DNA from: Cytobacillus sp. S13-E01
Lineage (GTDB): Bacteria; Bacillota; Bacilli; Bacillales; Bacillaceae_L
DNA: 64,000 nt
Assembly: GCF_029193815.1 (NCBI RefSeq)
Contig: NZ_JARFVC010000001.1
Coordinates: forward strand, 310,001 to 374,000
Direction of reading: 5' to 3'
Made by a program: the position numbers and the translations under genes. Of the stretch, positions 52,206-61,250 are shown piece by piece. How positions within the stretch are numbered: the first letter of the stretch is position 1; the number at the start of each line of letters is the position of its first letter. The notes beneath the pieces were generated by a model. That model saw nothing but the letters and a program-made list of their open reading frames with translations. It did no database searches and had not been told where the DNA came from.

Positions 52206-53252
52206 TTATCGAACTTTTGCTATAATCCCATTGTGAACTTTGATATAACCATGCCTCACTATGTCAAAGCCAGCCTCATACACGTACAATCCCATTTGAC
52301 GAATATCCATTAGCTCACGATAGGTGTGATTCATAACGTCCGCCATTACTTTGTAATAAAGTCGTGATTTTCGTTGGTCACGTGGTGTTGTCATAATTAC
52401 ATATCCACCTGGTTTTACAAATCTACGGTGAAAGTCGAGAATTTCCGGTTTATGCTCATCAGGAACATGCTCCAGTAAACCTACACTAATTACGATGTCA
52501 AATTCGCGTCCATATTTAAGATTACGAATATCTTCTACCACATAATTTATGTTCATTTGTTCCTTATACCAAACCTTTGGACTACCGGTTGCCGGATTTT
52601 CTCCTAAAAACGGATAGCTTGCTGGAAAATTGCCAAATCGTTCGATTTTACAAAAGGCATCATAGTCAACCATCACCACCTCACCATCTGGGTACATGGC
52701 AGATAGCTGCATGGCTTCATACCCTTCGGCTGCACCTAGAAATAGTATCCTCGGCTTTGATACATCTAACCCCTGAAAAAGAGCACGCTTGCCACGTGGA
52801 TCCCAAATACCATCTTCAATTCTGTGGGCATAGTTCCATAATGATAATCTTGTTAAATCTCCTAAGGCTTCCAACACTTCTGAAAATTTAAAATGCGCCA
52901 TACTTTTTGTTAACGCTTTCTTTTTATTTGATAACTCAGCTGGCACGTCCTTAACAAACCACTCGTGAAATGATTTATTAAAATATTCCCATGATGTTTT
53001 GACTGGCATTGTTGAAGAATGTTCCTTTTCCCACTGGGTCCTCGATTTGGCGACCGTTTTAACCTTGTAAGGAGAACCGACATCCTTCCATGACAGCTGT
53101 GACCAATCACTAACAACATTCGCATTAATAAATTTATCTAGTTCATTGTTTGTAGAGTTTCTCAGTTCAACCCTATAGCTAGGTGTTATTAATGTTGTAT
53201 CAAAATCTTTTTCACTATAAGGATATTGGTTTGGTTCATGTGCAAGAGCCAT
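52206..53252 (-). CDS. Class I SAM-dependent methyltransferase
   Basis: 348 residues. The first ~165 residues are a helical domain without a family name that I recognise. Then comes a Rossmann methyltransferase domain: motif I RILFLGAAEGYEAMQL, acidic end of strand 2 VMVDYD, motif IV FDIVISVGLLEHVPDEHK, and post-motif GGYVIMTTPRD. Substrate unknown. The large N-terminal domain probably binds it. GGAGG precedes the ATG; single gene with its own terminator. Confidence 0.78.
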   Translation of the reverse strand: MALAHEPNQYPYSEKDFDTTLITPSYRVELRNSTNNELDKFINANVVSDWSQLSWKDVGSPYKVKTVAKSRTQWEKEHSSTMPVKTSWEYFNKSFHEWFVKDVPAELSNKKKALTKSMAHFKFSEVLEALGDLTRLSLWNYAHRIEDGIWDPRGKRALFQGLDVSKPRILFLGAAEGYEAMQLSAMYPDGEVVMVDYDAFCKIERFGNFPASYPFLGENPATGSPKVWYKEQMNINYVVEDIRNLKYGREFDIVISVGLLEHVPDEHKPEILDFHRRFVKPGGYVIMTTPRDQRKSRLYYKVMADVMNHTYRELMDIRQMGLYVYEAGFDIVRHGYIKVHNGIIAKVR

Positions 53253-53413
53253 ATACTAACCTCCAAAAAGTTTATTTAGTCATTATACTAATAATGTATT
53301 ACTTGAAGACTAATAGTCAACAAAAACGATTGATTATTCAGAATATTACTAGTGTATAACCGTTCTACCTTTTGAAAAGACTAGAAGCAGATAATGGTAA
53401 AGGAGAGTAAAAT

Positions 53414-53596
53414 ATGGGTGCAATTGACCGTGATGGTTACCGATTTGAAACGGAGTATAGTGTCATACATCAAGACGGGGCTTTACATGTTTATAAAGAC
53501 GGTGATTTTATCAAGGAAATTACATTTAGTTTTCCTGGTGAAAAACCAAGTAGAGAACAAATCGAAAAGCTAGTCGATGAGTTTTTTGAAGAATAA
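53414..53596 (+). CDS. Small protein of the DUF5370/YbxH type
   Basis: 60 residues. MGAIDRDGYRFETEYSVIHQDGALHVYKDGDFIKEI resembles Bacillus YbxH-like proteins (DUF5370): a short beta-rich acidic protein without signal peptide. Function unknown. AAAGGAGAG lies before the ATG and a hairpin follows the stop. The family name is from memory and moderately certain. Confidence 0.7.
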   Translation: MGAIDRDGYRFETEYSVIHQDGALHVYKDGDFIKEITFSFPGEKPSREQIEKLVDEFFEE

Positions 53597-53604
53597 TTGA
53601 GAAT

Positions 53605-53637
53605 CAAACCGTTCCCTGAAACGAACGGTTTGTTTGA
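53605..53637 (+). terminator. Terminator of the DUF5370-like gene
   Basis: CAAACCGTTC / GAACGGTTTG (53605-53614 with 53623-53632), then TTTGATG. Perfect 10-bp stem, short T-run. Confidence 0.65.
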
Positions 53638-53710
53638 TGTTACACTTAACATGATCTTAATTCAACGTAAGAAAAAATCCAATGTGATGAAATACCCAAA
53701 TGTATTCACT

Positions 53711-54511
53711 TCACCTTGGCAAATCAGAAATCTGATCTATCGGTACGGCAAGACCAACCGATTCTTCCCCTGATCCGATTGTGGGAATGGTCTTTGCATA
53801 AACGACTCCTATCACTTTTCCATCACTATCGATTACAGGACTACCGCTATTGCCTTTATGTATTGGAGCAGATATTCTCATCGTATTGGTAACTCCAAGA
53901 ATGTTTCCTTCCATTACAATCTGACTATAGGCGAGTGGATTTCCTATAACATAAATATGATCATTTTTGGACCAATTATCATTCTTCTGAAGTTCTAAAT
54001 AGGGAAGATTAGTACCTTCAATTTCTAGTAAAGCAATATCGATGTCTGGGTATGTTTTTTTAACTTTAGCTGTAAAAAATTCTCCCTTTGGAAAAATAAC
54101 CAGAATCGATGATAAGTCCTCAATTACATGATGATTTGTGACAATGAACCCGTCAGCGGAAATATTAAAGCCGGTGCCCTTCACATTATTACCTTCAATT
54201 GTGACTACTGCTTCTTTATAATTTTGAATGTTCTCAATCTGAGAGAGTTCATTTGATTTTTTAATAAAAGCTAGAGAAGGTAGGTTGAATACTTGAACCC
54301 AAACGCCTAATCCACTTAACAAAAGTGCGATAACCAGGCCAAAAACGACCAGTTTGCCAATTGTTGCACGCTGTTTTTTCTTTTTTACTACCTTCTCATC
54401 ATCTTCTTCAGCAAATAAAAAGTCTTCTAATGAAGGCTCCTCATCCCAAGCATCCACTGGATGTTCAACGAATTCATCTTGATCATTGTGATTCTCCTCA
54501 TTATCCTTCAT
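53711..54511 (-). CDS. Membrane-anchored HtrA-like trypsin-fold serine protease without PDZ domain
   Basis: 266 residues from the ATG at 54511 (AAGGGG 8 nt upstream). An acidic cytoplasmic N-terminus (1-45), a basic stop and one membrane segment (51-72) precede an extracellular protease domain. The catalytic triad is His128 (TNHHVI), Asp158 (DIDIALL) and Ser222 (GNSGSP). The chain ends soon after the protease fold, so the PDZ domain of HtrA/HtrB is absent. Likely a surface quality-control or regulatory protease. Single gene. Confidence 0.85.
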   Translation of the reverse strand: MKDNEENHNDQDEFVEHPVDAWDEEPSLEDFLFAEEDDEKVVKKKKQRATIGKLVVFGLVIALLLSGLGVWVQVFNLPSLAFIKKSNELSQIENIQNYKEAVVTIEGNNVKGTGFNISADGFIVTNHHVIEDLSSILVIFPKGEFFTAKVKKTYPDIDIALLEIEGTNLPYLELQKNDNWSKNDHIYVIGNPLAYSQIVMEGNILGVTNTMRISAPIHKGNSGSPVIDSDGKVIGVVYAKTIPTIGSGEESVGLAVPIDQISDLPR

Positions 54512-54618
54512 ACCAATACCCCTTTTTAACAAGAGTTCATATGTATATAGTACCACGGGAAGCGATTTTTGACTCTAAGGATTATTGATATACAAGATGA
54601 AGAAAGAGGGAAAAAAAA

Positions 54619-54720
54619 AACGCTGTCGCAAAAGAATAAATGGTTCCGTTTTGAGGTACATAACGGAAAATTGACATTAGAAATGGCATACAAATCGACG
54701 TATGCCATTTTTCTTTTATA
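54619..54720 (+). other. Possible insertion-sequence end with orphan hairpin
   Basis: CGCTGTCGCAAAAGAATAAA resembles the end of some Bacillus insertion sequences. About 45 nt on lies a perfect 11-bp hairpin AAATGGCATAC / GTATGCCATTT (54681-54691 with 54700-54710) and TTCTTTT. No gene points into it from the left. No matching opposite end was found. Confidence 0.35.
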
Positions 54721-54897
54721 TAGGGATTTATAATACCGCTTATAGTAAAATAAAACCATTAATGACATAATAAATTTAAAGGACAATGCTTATTGGACAC
54801 TCAAAATTATATGTCAATTGGGATGTCAATTCTTACGATATTTCTAAATACATCAGAACTCATCCTATATTTAGTAACCAGTGATAATTAAAATAAG

Positions 54898-55082
54898 AGG
54901 AGATTTTCCGGTTAAACTGCGTAATAATGCTTGGTTCGGGATAAATAAGCGGAGGTTTTCCGCTTAAGCAATGCAAAATGATCCATTTTGACGTTTTTTG
55001 TGTAAATAGTCGGAATTCTTCCGTCTATTTAAGCTATTTTAAGTGCTATTTCGTAATTAAGAGAAATTTCTCCGCTTATTTA
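54898..55082. repeat. Cluster of short palindromes (TAAGCGG/CCGCTTA type)
   Basis: TAAGCGG ... CCGCTTA (54946-54966), AAATAGTCGG ... CCGTCTATTT (55004-55030), and an imperfect third unit TTAAGAGAAATTTCTCCGC (55058-55076). Similar small stem-loops of 21-27 nt spaced 58-60 nt apart. The interval 54721-54897 shows nothing I can name. Confidence 0.55.
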
Positions 55083-55136
55083 TTAAATCATGCTGATTCC
55101 CTTATCTCTTGGTCCTTGAGGGTTCGCTCTGAGGTC

Positions 55137-55495
55137 AACCAATATCTGAAGTTTGGAAAGTGTCAATCCCAGGATTTTGACGCCCAAATTAGCCATGTGA
55201 CCACCACCTATATCCTCTATGTGTTTCTTGCCTATTTTCGCAGGGTCAATGATTACGAGACACTTGGAGGCCTCTTTGAACATGTCAAAGACGAGATGAT
55301 TGAAAAAAATTTAGCCGAAAGGTTATGGGATATGTTCGAGGAGCTTCTGCAGGTAGTGATCACGGCTGGTAGCAGACTCTGGAACGGTCGACATCAAAGA
55401 GTTCAAAAACTCCCCAGAATACCAATTTCTAAAGGGAGCTATTTGAAGACTCATTTTTAGGTAAACAATTATTTCAAGAGGATAAAGCTGCATAG
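55137..55495 (+). pseudogene. C-terminal remnant of an IS4-type DDE transposase, two frameshifts
   Basis: Reading 55137 onward gives FGKCQSQDFDAQISHVTT, FLAYFRRVNDYETLGGLF and LWDMFEELLQVVITA, the typical C-terminal region of Bacillus IS4-like transposases. The frame then breaks near 55370: VDIKEFKNSPEYQFLKG continues one frame over (from 55387), and FEDSFLGKQLFQEDKAA in the third frame (55442) to a TAG at 55493-55495. The catalytic part is missing. Downstream, GCTGCGAAACTCAAGTTAT near 55579-55597 may be the right end. A dead insertion element. Confidence 0.75.
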
Positions 55496-55610
55496 GCAGT
55501 TAAAATGGAATAATAGACAAGCCTTATATAACAAGGGGTTAGGCAGGATTATGAGTTAGAAAATCCTGTTTATTAAGGCTGCGAAACTCAAGTTATAAAT
55601 TCCTAAATAA

Positions 55611-55769
55611 GAAAAGCGCAGGGCGCCCGCCTATCGGCGACAAGCATAAGACAAGCCGGCTGGAAGGTTGTTCTTTACCTTCCGGACGGATTGGCTTATA
55701 CCATAGAGTCGATGGCGCCCGGAGCTAGACACTAAAACTTGGTACAAATTTTTATACTTTCTTATCTTT
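55611..55769 (+). repeat. Family A structured repeat, copy 6 (short form, tail 2)
   Basis: GAAAAGCGCAGGGCGCCCGCC head, CTGGAAGG ... CCTTCCGGAC hairpin and tail 2 (ACTAAAACTTGGTACAAA). Nearly identical to copy 4, with a difference in the stretch after GGCTTAT. Lies beside the transposase remnant. Confidence 0.88.
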
Positions 55770-55770
55770 C

Positions 55771-55799
55771 AAAAAAACAGTAAGGATCATCCCTTACTG
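55771..55799 (-). terminator. Terminator of the ptsGHI operon
   Basis: CAGTAAGG / CCTTACTG (55778-55785 with 55792-55799), then seven T residues on the minus strand; overlaps the end of ptsI. Confidence 0.88.
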
Positions 55800-55800
55800 C

Positions 55801-57513
55801 CTAAAAATTTTCTTTAACCAAAGCAACTACTTCTTCAGTAGTGCTCATAGATAAGATTTTGTCCTTGTAGCTTTCGGTTTTGGACTTGGAAAGTTTTTTG
55901 ATTTGTGATCGTGCTGGTAAAATTGATGTTGCACTCATACTAAATTCATCTAAGCCTAGGCCAAGTAAGAGTGGAATTGCAATTGGATCTCCAGCCATTT
56001 CTCCACACATTCCTGCCCATTTGCCTTCTTTATGTGCTGCTTCGATAACCATTGATACTAGTCGTAAGATTGCAGGGTGGTATGGTTGATAAAGATATGC
56101 AACTGTTTCATTCATTCTGTCTGCAGCCATTGTGTATTGAATCAAATCATTTGTACCAATGCTGAAGAAATCGACCTCTTTTGCAAATTGATCAGCTAGT
56201 ACTGCTGTTGATGGGATTTCTACCATGATGCCAATTTCGATTTGATCTGATACAGACTGGCCTTCTGAAACTAGTTTATCTTTTTCCTCAAATAGGATTG
56301 CTTTTGCTTGTCTAAATTCGTCAAGAGTAGCAATCATCGGAAACATGATTTTTAAATTCCCATAGATACTTGCCCGTAATAGTGCACGTAATTGACTTCT
56401 AAATATGTCTTGTTCCTCCAGGCAAAGTCGAATGGCACGAAAACCTAAAAACGGGTTCATTTCTTTTGGTAGATCTAAATATGGTAGCTCCTTATCCCCA
56501 CCAATATCTAATGTACGGACAACGACTGGTTTGCCTGCCATTTTTTCTAAAACAGTTTTATAAGCAATATATTGCTCTTCTTCAGTAGGTAGTTGATCAC
56601 GGCCCATGTATAAAAATTCAGTACGATACAGACCAACGCCTTCCCCACCATTTTTGAGGACACCTTCAACATCCTCAGGTGTACCAATATTTGCAGCTAA
56701 TTCTACGTGATGATCATCACTAGATATTGTTTTTTCATTTACTAGCTTTGCCCACACTGCTCTTTGTGCATCATAATCTCGCTTTTTTTGTTGATATTGC
56801 GCAATTTGTTCATCAGTAGGATTAACAATAACATCTCCGTCTAATCCATCAACAATGACGATTACACCATTTTCAATATCAGTTGTTACTGTTTTAGCTC
56901 CAACGATTGCTGGGATTTCCATTGATCGTGCCATAATGGCTGAGTGGGAAGTACGCCCACCAATGTTTGTTGTAAAGCCTTTTACATACTTTCGATTAAG
57001 CTGAGCTGTGTCAGATGGAGTTAAATCCTCTGCGACAATGATTACTTCTTCTGTTATCATACTTGGGTCGGGAATGCTCACCCCAAGTAAATGTGAGATT
57101 ACACGCTTCGTTACATCGCGAATATCAGCTGCTCTTTCCTTCATATATTCATTTTCCATTGATTCAAACATTTGAATAAACATATTTGCTACTTCCTGTA
57201 GAGCGAACTCAGCATTTACACTGTCCGACTTGATCTTATCTTGAACAGGATTTATGAGTTCAGGGTCACTTAATACAAGAAGATGAGCAGCAAAAATTGC
57301 TGCTTTATCTTCTCCTAGTTCTTCATTCGTTTTTGCCTTAATTTTTTCTAACTCTTCCTTTGCAGTTGCAATTGCAGAGGTAAAGCGATTTATTTCAGAG
57401 TCATGATCAGCAATACTTTTTTTAGTAACCGTTAAATCTGGCTCCTGCATTCGGTAAGACTTTGCAATTGCAATACCTGAGGATGCTGCAATTCCTTTAA
57501 TTATAGTAGACAT
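55801..57513 (-). CDS. ptsI: PTS enzyme I
   Basis: 570 residues, the standard length. Phosphorylated His in [14 protein letters not shown] (H190), [12 protein letters not shown] linker, the PEP-binding LYRTEFLYM and [13 protein letters not shown], and MCGEMAGD near the C-terminus. Transfers phosphate from PEP to HPr at the start of the sugar phosphotransferase chain. Its start overlaps the ptsH stop (TAATG). Confidence 0.96.
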   Translation of the reverse strand: MSTIIKGIAASSGIAIAKSYRMQEPDLTVTKKSIADHDSEINRFTSAIATAKEELEKIKAKTNEELGEDKAAIFAAHLLVLSDPELINPVQDKIKSDSVNAEFALQEVANMFIQMFESMENEYMKERAADIRDVTKRVISHLLGVSIPDPSMITEEVIIVAEDLTPSDTAQLNRKYVKGFTTNIGGRTSHSAIMARSMEIPAIVGAKTVTTDIENGVIVIVDGLDGDVIVNPTDEQIAQYQQKKRDYDAQRAVWAKLVNEKTISSDDHHVELAANIGTPEDVEGVLKNGGEGVGLYRTEFLYMGRDQLPTEEEQYIAYKTVLEKMAGKPVVVRTLDIGGDKELPYLDLPKEMNPFLGFRAIRLCLEEQDIFRSQLRALLRASIYGNLKIMFPMIATLDEFRQAKAILFEEKDKLVSEGQSVSDQIEIGIMVEIPSTAVLADQFAKEVDFFSIGTNDLIQYTMAADRMNETVAYLYQPYHPAILRLVSMVIEAAHKEGKWAGMCGEMAGDPIAIPLLLGLGLDEFSMSATSILPARSQIKKLSKSKTESYKDKILSMSTTEEVVALVKENF

Positions 57514-57779
57514 TATTCTCCTAACCCTTCTTTAACCATAGTATCTGTAAGTGTTGCGATTGCTTCTTCTTCATCACTGCCTTCAGCTATAATTTTAATT
57601 TCTGCACCTTGTTGAATGGCTAATGACATAACACCCATAATTGATTTTAAATTAACCTTTTTACCATTGAATTCAAGATTAATATCTGAGTTGAATTTAC
57701 CTGCTGCTTGTACCAAAACAGTTGCTGGACGTGCATGAATTCCCGATTCACTAGTAACTTTAAATGTTTTTTCTGCCAT
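57513..57779 (-). CDS. ptsH: PTS phosphocarrier protein HPr
   Basis: 88 residues. Phospho-His in SGIHARPAT (H15) and regulatory Ser in [10 protein letters not shown] (S46), the target of HPr kinase that links HPr to CcpA-mediated carbon repression in Firmicutes. 17 nt after ptsG and overlapping ptsI. Confidence 0.97.
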   Translation of the reverse strand: MAEKTFKVTSESGIHARPATVLVQAAGKFNSDINLEFNGKKVNLKSIMGVMSLAIQQGAEIKIIAEGSDEEEAIATLTDTMVKEGLGE

Positions 57780-57796
57780 TTTATTCTATCCCCTTT

Positions 57797-59857
57797 TTAT
57801 TTAGATATTGATATAATTCCCTCTTCTTTTAATTCTATTTCCCCATGTTTTTCAATTTTAACCGTTTCTCCAGCTTTTAAATTTGTAAAAACAATTGGGG
57901 TAATAATCGATGGAACATTCTTTTTGACATATGCTAAGTCAACCTTAAGTAGTTGTTGTCCTTTTGTTACTTTATCACCTTGGGCAACAAATGCTTCAAA
58001 GCCTTCCCCTTTTAGGTTTACTGTGTCGATACCAAAGTGAATTAATACTTCACGGCCGCCATCGGTTTCTAGTCCAACCGCATGTTTTGTAGGGAAGATG
58101 TGTACCACTTTGCCATCGACTGGCGAAACAACCGTTCCATCAACTGGTAAGATAGCAAAGCCATCGCCCATCATTTTTCCTGAGAACACTTGGTCTGGTA
58201 CGTCTGTTATCGGCATGATTTTACCTTTAAGTGGTGATATAAACATATTCTCATTGTTATCTAAGTCATTTTTAAGTTCCTTAGGAATTACCTCTTCTAT
58301 TTGTTCTTGGTTTTCTTTCCCAGTTGAAACCTGAGCTGGCCTTGGCGTTTTACCATCGATAATATCTTTGATTTGCGTCTTTAAACTATCTGACCTTGGC
58401 CCAAAAATCGCTTGAATATTATTACCGACTTCCAGTACACCCGCAGCCCCAAGCTTCTTTAATCGATCTTTATTTACTTGTTTATTATCATTAACTGAAA
58501 CTCGAAGTCTTGTTATACACGCATCTAAATGAGCGATATTATCACTTCCACCCATTGCTTCCAATATGTTAAAAGGAAGGTCACCTACCTGTTTGGCATC
58601 CTGTTCATCTTCTGCTGCTTCTTCACGTCCAGGTGTTTTTAGATTGAATTTGCGGATTGCAAAACGAAATCCGAAATAATAAATCAATGCGAAAACCAAG
58701 CCAACTGGAATCACAAGCCACCAGTCAGTACGACCAGGAAGCACTCCAAAGAGCATGAAATCAATTACACCACCTGAGAATGTCATCCCAATTTTCACAT
58801 TTAAAATGTCCATAACCATAAATGACAATCCGGCAAAAACTGTATGTATTGCGAACAATACTGGTGCAACAAATAAGAATGAGAATTCAATAGGTTCTGT
58901 TATCCCAGTTAAAAATGAAGTGAGTGCAGCAGAACCCATAATACCCGCTACTAATTTTTTCTGGTCAGATCTAGCTTCATGATAGATAGCAAGTGCTGCT
59001 GCTGGTAAACCAAACATCATAAATGGAAATTTCCCTGTCATAAACGTTCCAGCAGTTAATTCAGCCCCTTCACGAATTTGTTCAAAGAAGATCTTTTGAT
59101 CTCCCCGGATAATATCTCCTGCCTGGTTTGTGTATTGTCCAAATTCAAACCAAAACGGAGCATAGAAAATATGATGAAGACCAAAAGGAATTAATGCTCT
59201 TTCAATAACTCCAAAAATAAATGCAGCTAATGTGCGATTGGTATCAAGCATATTTGTTGAGAATGTGTTTAAGCCAGTTTGAATTGGTGGCCAAATGAAG
59301 ATCATAATAATTCCTAGGATTAATGCTGATACAGCGGTTGCAATTGGGACGAAGCGCTTGCCAGCGAAAAAGCCTAAGTATGATGGTAATTCGATATTAA
59401 AGTATCTGTTATACATGGTAGCAGCTAGTATCCCTACAATAATACCGCCGAATACCCCCGTCTGTAAGGTTGGAATTCCTAGGACATTTGCAAATGCAGG
59501 ATCAGCACCCACACTTTCACTAGTAACTCCAAGTGAAACACCCATTGTTACATTCATAACTAAAAAACCGATTATCGCAGCTAATCCGGCTACTCCTTCA
59601 CCCCCAGCAAGTCCAATTGCAACTCCTACCGCAAAAAGCAATGCTAGATTATCAAAAACGATTCCACCAGAACGTTCCATTACTTCTGCTACAAGTTGGA
59701 GCCAACCAGTTTCTAAAGCTGGAATTCTTCTTACCAAATCAGGATTTTGTAATGCATTACCAAAAGCAAGTAAGATACCAGCCGCCGGCAGAATCGCCAC
59801 AGGTAGCATTAAGGCTTTTCCAACCTTTTGAAGTGTTCCAAATATCTTATGAAACAT
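57797..59857 (-). CDS. ptsG: PTS glucose-specific transporter EIICBA
   Basis: 686 residues with domain order EIIC (about 1-405, ten or so membrane segments), EIIB (about 425-500, phospho-Cys C447 in LDACITRL) and EIIA (about 535-680, H592 in KHAVGLE and phospho-His H607 in LIHFGID). Imports and phosphorylates glucose. AAGGAGG precedes the ATG at 59857. Controlled by the GlcT antiterminator through the leader at 59945-60054. Confidence 0.94.
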   Translation of the reverse strand: MFHKIFGTLQKVGKALMLPVAILPAAGILLAFGNALQNPDLVRRIPALETGWLQLVAEVMERSGGIVFDNLALLFAVGVAIGLAGGEGVAGLAAIIGFLVMNVTMGVSLGVTSESVGADPAFANVLGIPTLQTGVFGGIIVGILAATMYNRYFNIELPSYLGFFAGKRFVPIATAVSALILGIIMIFIWPPIQTGLNTFSTNMLDTNRTLAAFIFGVIERALIPFGLHHIFYAPFWFEFGQYTNQAGDIIRGDQKIFFEQIREGAELTAGTFMTGKFPFMMFGLPAAALAIYHEARSDQKKLVAGIMGSAALTSFLTGITEPIEFSFLFVAPVLFAIHTVFAGLSFMVMDILNVKIGMTFSGGVIDFMLFGVLPGRTDWWLVIPVGLVFALIYYFGFRFAIRKFNLKTPGREEAAEDEQDAKQVGDLPFNILEAMGGSDNIAHLDACITRLRVSVNDNKQVNKDRLKKLGAAGVLEVGNNIQAIFGPRSDSLKTQIKDIIDGKTPRPAQVSTGKENQEQIEEVIPKELKNDLDNNENMFISPLKGKIMPITDVPDQVFSGKMMGDGFAILPVDGTVVSPVDGKVVHIFPTKHAVGLETDGGREVLIHFGIDTVNLKGEGFEAFVAQGDKVTKGQQLLKVDLAYVKKNVPSIITPIVFTNLKAGETVKIEKHGEIELKEEGIISISK

Positions 59858-59944
59858 GCTCTACCTACCTCCTTATATGTATTGACGTTGACGAAACAAA
59901 CCTACATTTTTTCGAATAAAAACGTTTACAAGTATTGTAAATAT

Positions 59945-60054
59945 AAAAAGGCATGAGTAATAACGTGCCATTTATATCTTTAAAGGTTAAATTACCCCAA
60001 TAAGATTAAATAAACACATCAAATTCACTCATGCCTGATCGGATCAGTAACACG
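59945..60054 (-). promoter_or_regulatory. GlcT ribonucleic antiterminator (RAT) and overlapping terminator
   Basis: Minus strand leader: ACGTGTTACTGATCCGATCA GGCATGAGT (60027-60054) closely matches the B. subtilis ptsG RAT. ACTCATGCC (59950-59958) pairs with the GGCATGAGT part and is followed by TTTTTATATT, forming the terminator. RAT and terminator share the GGCATGAGT strand, so they exclude each other. When glucose is present GlcT binds RAT and transcription continues. Confidence 0.88.
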
Positions 60055-60057
60055 TAA

Positions 60058-60085
60058 ATGTTAATTATTCAGTTTTATTTACCAA
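60058..60085 (-). promoter_or_regulatory. Possible ptsG promoter inside the glcT 3' end
   Basis: Minus strand TTGGTA (60080-60085), 16-nt spacer, TAACAT (60058-60063). It would place RAT at the very 5' end of the transcript. The -10 is weak. Confidence 0.35.
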
Positions 60086-60907
60086 TCGTTGGAGATGCAT
60101 CGTTAGATAAACTACTTCTGCATCATTGACTGGCGTTTTTAGTGTCTGTTGCATCACTTTGATGGCTTTCCATGAAAGATTATAGCATATAGGATATTCT
60201 TGCTTCAAGAGATTAGCTAACTCTTTTTGTTCTTTCACAATATCTCCACATTTAACCCTTTTTATCGTGTGTTGTATGTGACGCGCCAATCGCAGGTAAG
60301 CTATACTTTCACGGTCTAATTTTATTTTTAATGAATCTTCTACTAAGGAAACTAGTGTATTTATTAAATGCGAATCATGATTTATTTCAGATATTGAATT
60401 TTTCGAGATTGCACTATGAATATGGAGTGCTATAAACCCGATTTCGCCTTCAGGTAAATGAACATCGATGGTTTTATTTAGAAGACGCACTACTTTTTCT
60501 GCTACTTTGTATTCTAATGGGTATAATGTTTTTGTTTCCATCAGAAACGGATTTTTTAAGTCTATACCTTGTTTTAACCGTTTTATCGCAAATGATATAT
60601 GATCCGTTAAAGCTATGTGAATATGTTCATCAACGGAAACATTTACATTTTCCTTTATTAAATAGATAACATCATTCATGATTTCAACAAATTCTTCCTC
60701 AATAAATGGTAATAATTTTTTATATTGTTCCTGCTCTATTTCCCTCTTTAGAACAAACATTTTTTCATATGAATTTGATTTTATAAGATCACCATGCTTT
60801 TTTCCAAATCCAAGCCCTTTTCCAATTAATACAACCTCACCATACAGAGCATGTACTGCAATTAATACATTATTGTTTAATAGCTTTTTTATAGTAAAGG
60901 AATCCAT
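60065..60907 (-). CDS. glcT: Transcription antiterminator GlcT
   Basis: 280 residues from the ATG at 60907 (AAGGA 11 nt upstream; a second ATG 12 nt earlier is too close to that site). An N-terminal CAT RNA-binding domain (about 1-55, KLLNNNVLIA ... GKGLGFGKKHGD) is followed by two PTS regulation domains (about 65-170 and 175-280) with conserved His in EIGFIALHIHSA and VVYLTMHLQRL. BglG/SacY family. Phosphorylation by EII-Glc switches RNA binding off. Same order as B. subtilis glcT-ptsGHI. Confidence 0.93.
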   Translation of the reverse strand: MDSFTIKKLLNNNVLIAVHALYGEVVLIGKGLGFGKKHGDLIKSNSYEKMFVLKREIEQEQYKKLLPFIEEEFVEIMNDVIYLIKENVNVSVDEHIHIALTDHISFAIKRLKQGIDLKNPFLMETKTLYPLEYKVAEKVVRLLNKTIDVHLPEGEIGFIALHIHSAISKNSISEINHDSHLINTLVSLVEDSLKIKLDRESIAYLRLARHIQHTIKRVKCGDIVKEQKELANLLKQEYPICYNLSWKAIKVMQQTLKTPVNDAEVVYLTMHLQRLVNKTE

Positions 60908-61071
60908 ATTGAGATCCATCCTTAATTAAATTTTTTATTACTCGGCTGTTTCATCTTACTAACAGGAAGTGTTTTTCGTCAATTGTTATGACTATTTCGG
61001 GAAATGTCAGCATATTCAGTTCATATTTTCTAATTAAAAGATTTTCAATCATATATGTGTGGATTTATAAA

Positions 61072-61127
61072 AACTAAGCATGGGTTAGACATGTCTTAGG
61101 AAAAACAGTACATGTCTTAGTTTTTTG
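61072..61127. terminator. Orphan bidirectional terminator-like hairpin
   Basis: AACTAAGCATG (61072-61082) pairs with CATGTCTTAGTT (61111-61122, one bulged T), followed by TTTTG. The loop holds a second copy of ACATGTCTTAG (61089-61099), giving an alternative pairing. Minus strand also ends in TTTTTATAAAT. It lies between divergent genes with no gene reading into it. Confidence 0.55.
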
Positions 61128-61168
61128 TTTTATATAAATCTTGATGTTCCCTTTACAATTCGAAATGC

Positions 61169-61197
61169 TTGCATTACTAGATAAATAAACATATTAT
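61169..61197 (+). promoter_or_regulatory. Probable sigma-A promoter of the HAD phosphatase gene
   Basis: TTGCAT, 17-nt spacer, TATTAT; 53 nt before the ATG at 61251. Confidence 0.55.
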
Positions 61198-61250
61198 CGT
61201 ATTTGCTAACCAAGAATAATACAATCTACAATTATCAGGAGGAGAAATTG

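Noticed and set aside
54526-54786. 86-codon minus-strand frame upstream of the protease
   Set aside because: Covers the orphan hairpin and AT-rich DNA; no ribosome site, odd Phe/Ser/Cys-rich product.
9115-55769. CRISPR array from repeated sequences
   Set aside because: The repeats are long, far apart, variable and have no regular spacers; no cas genes are present.
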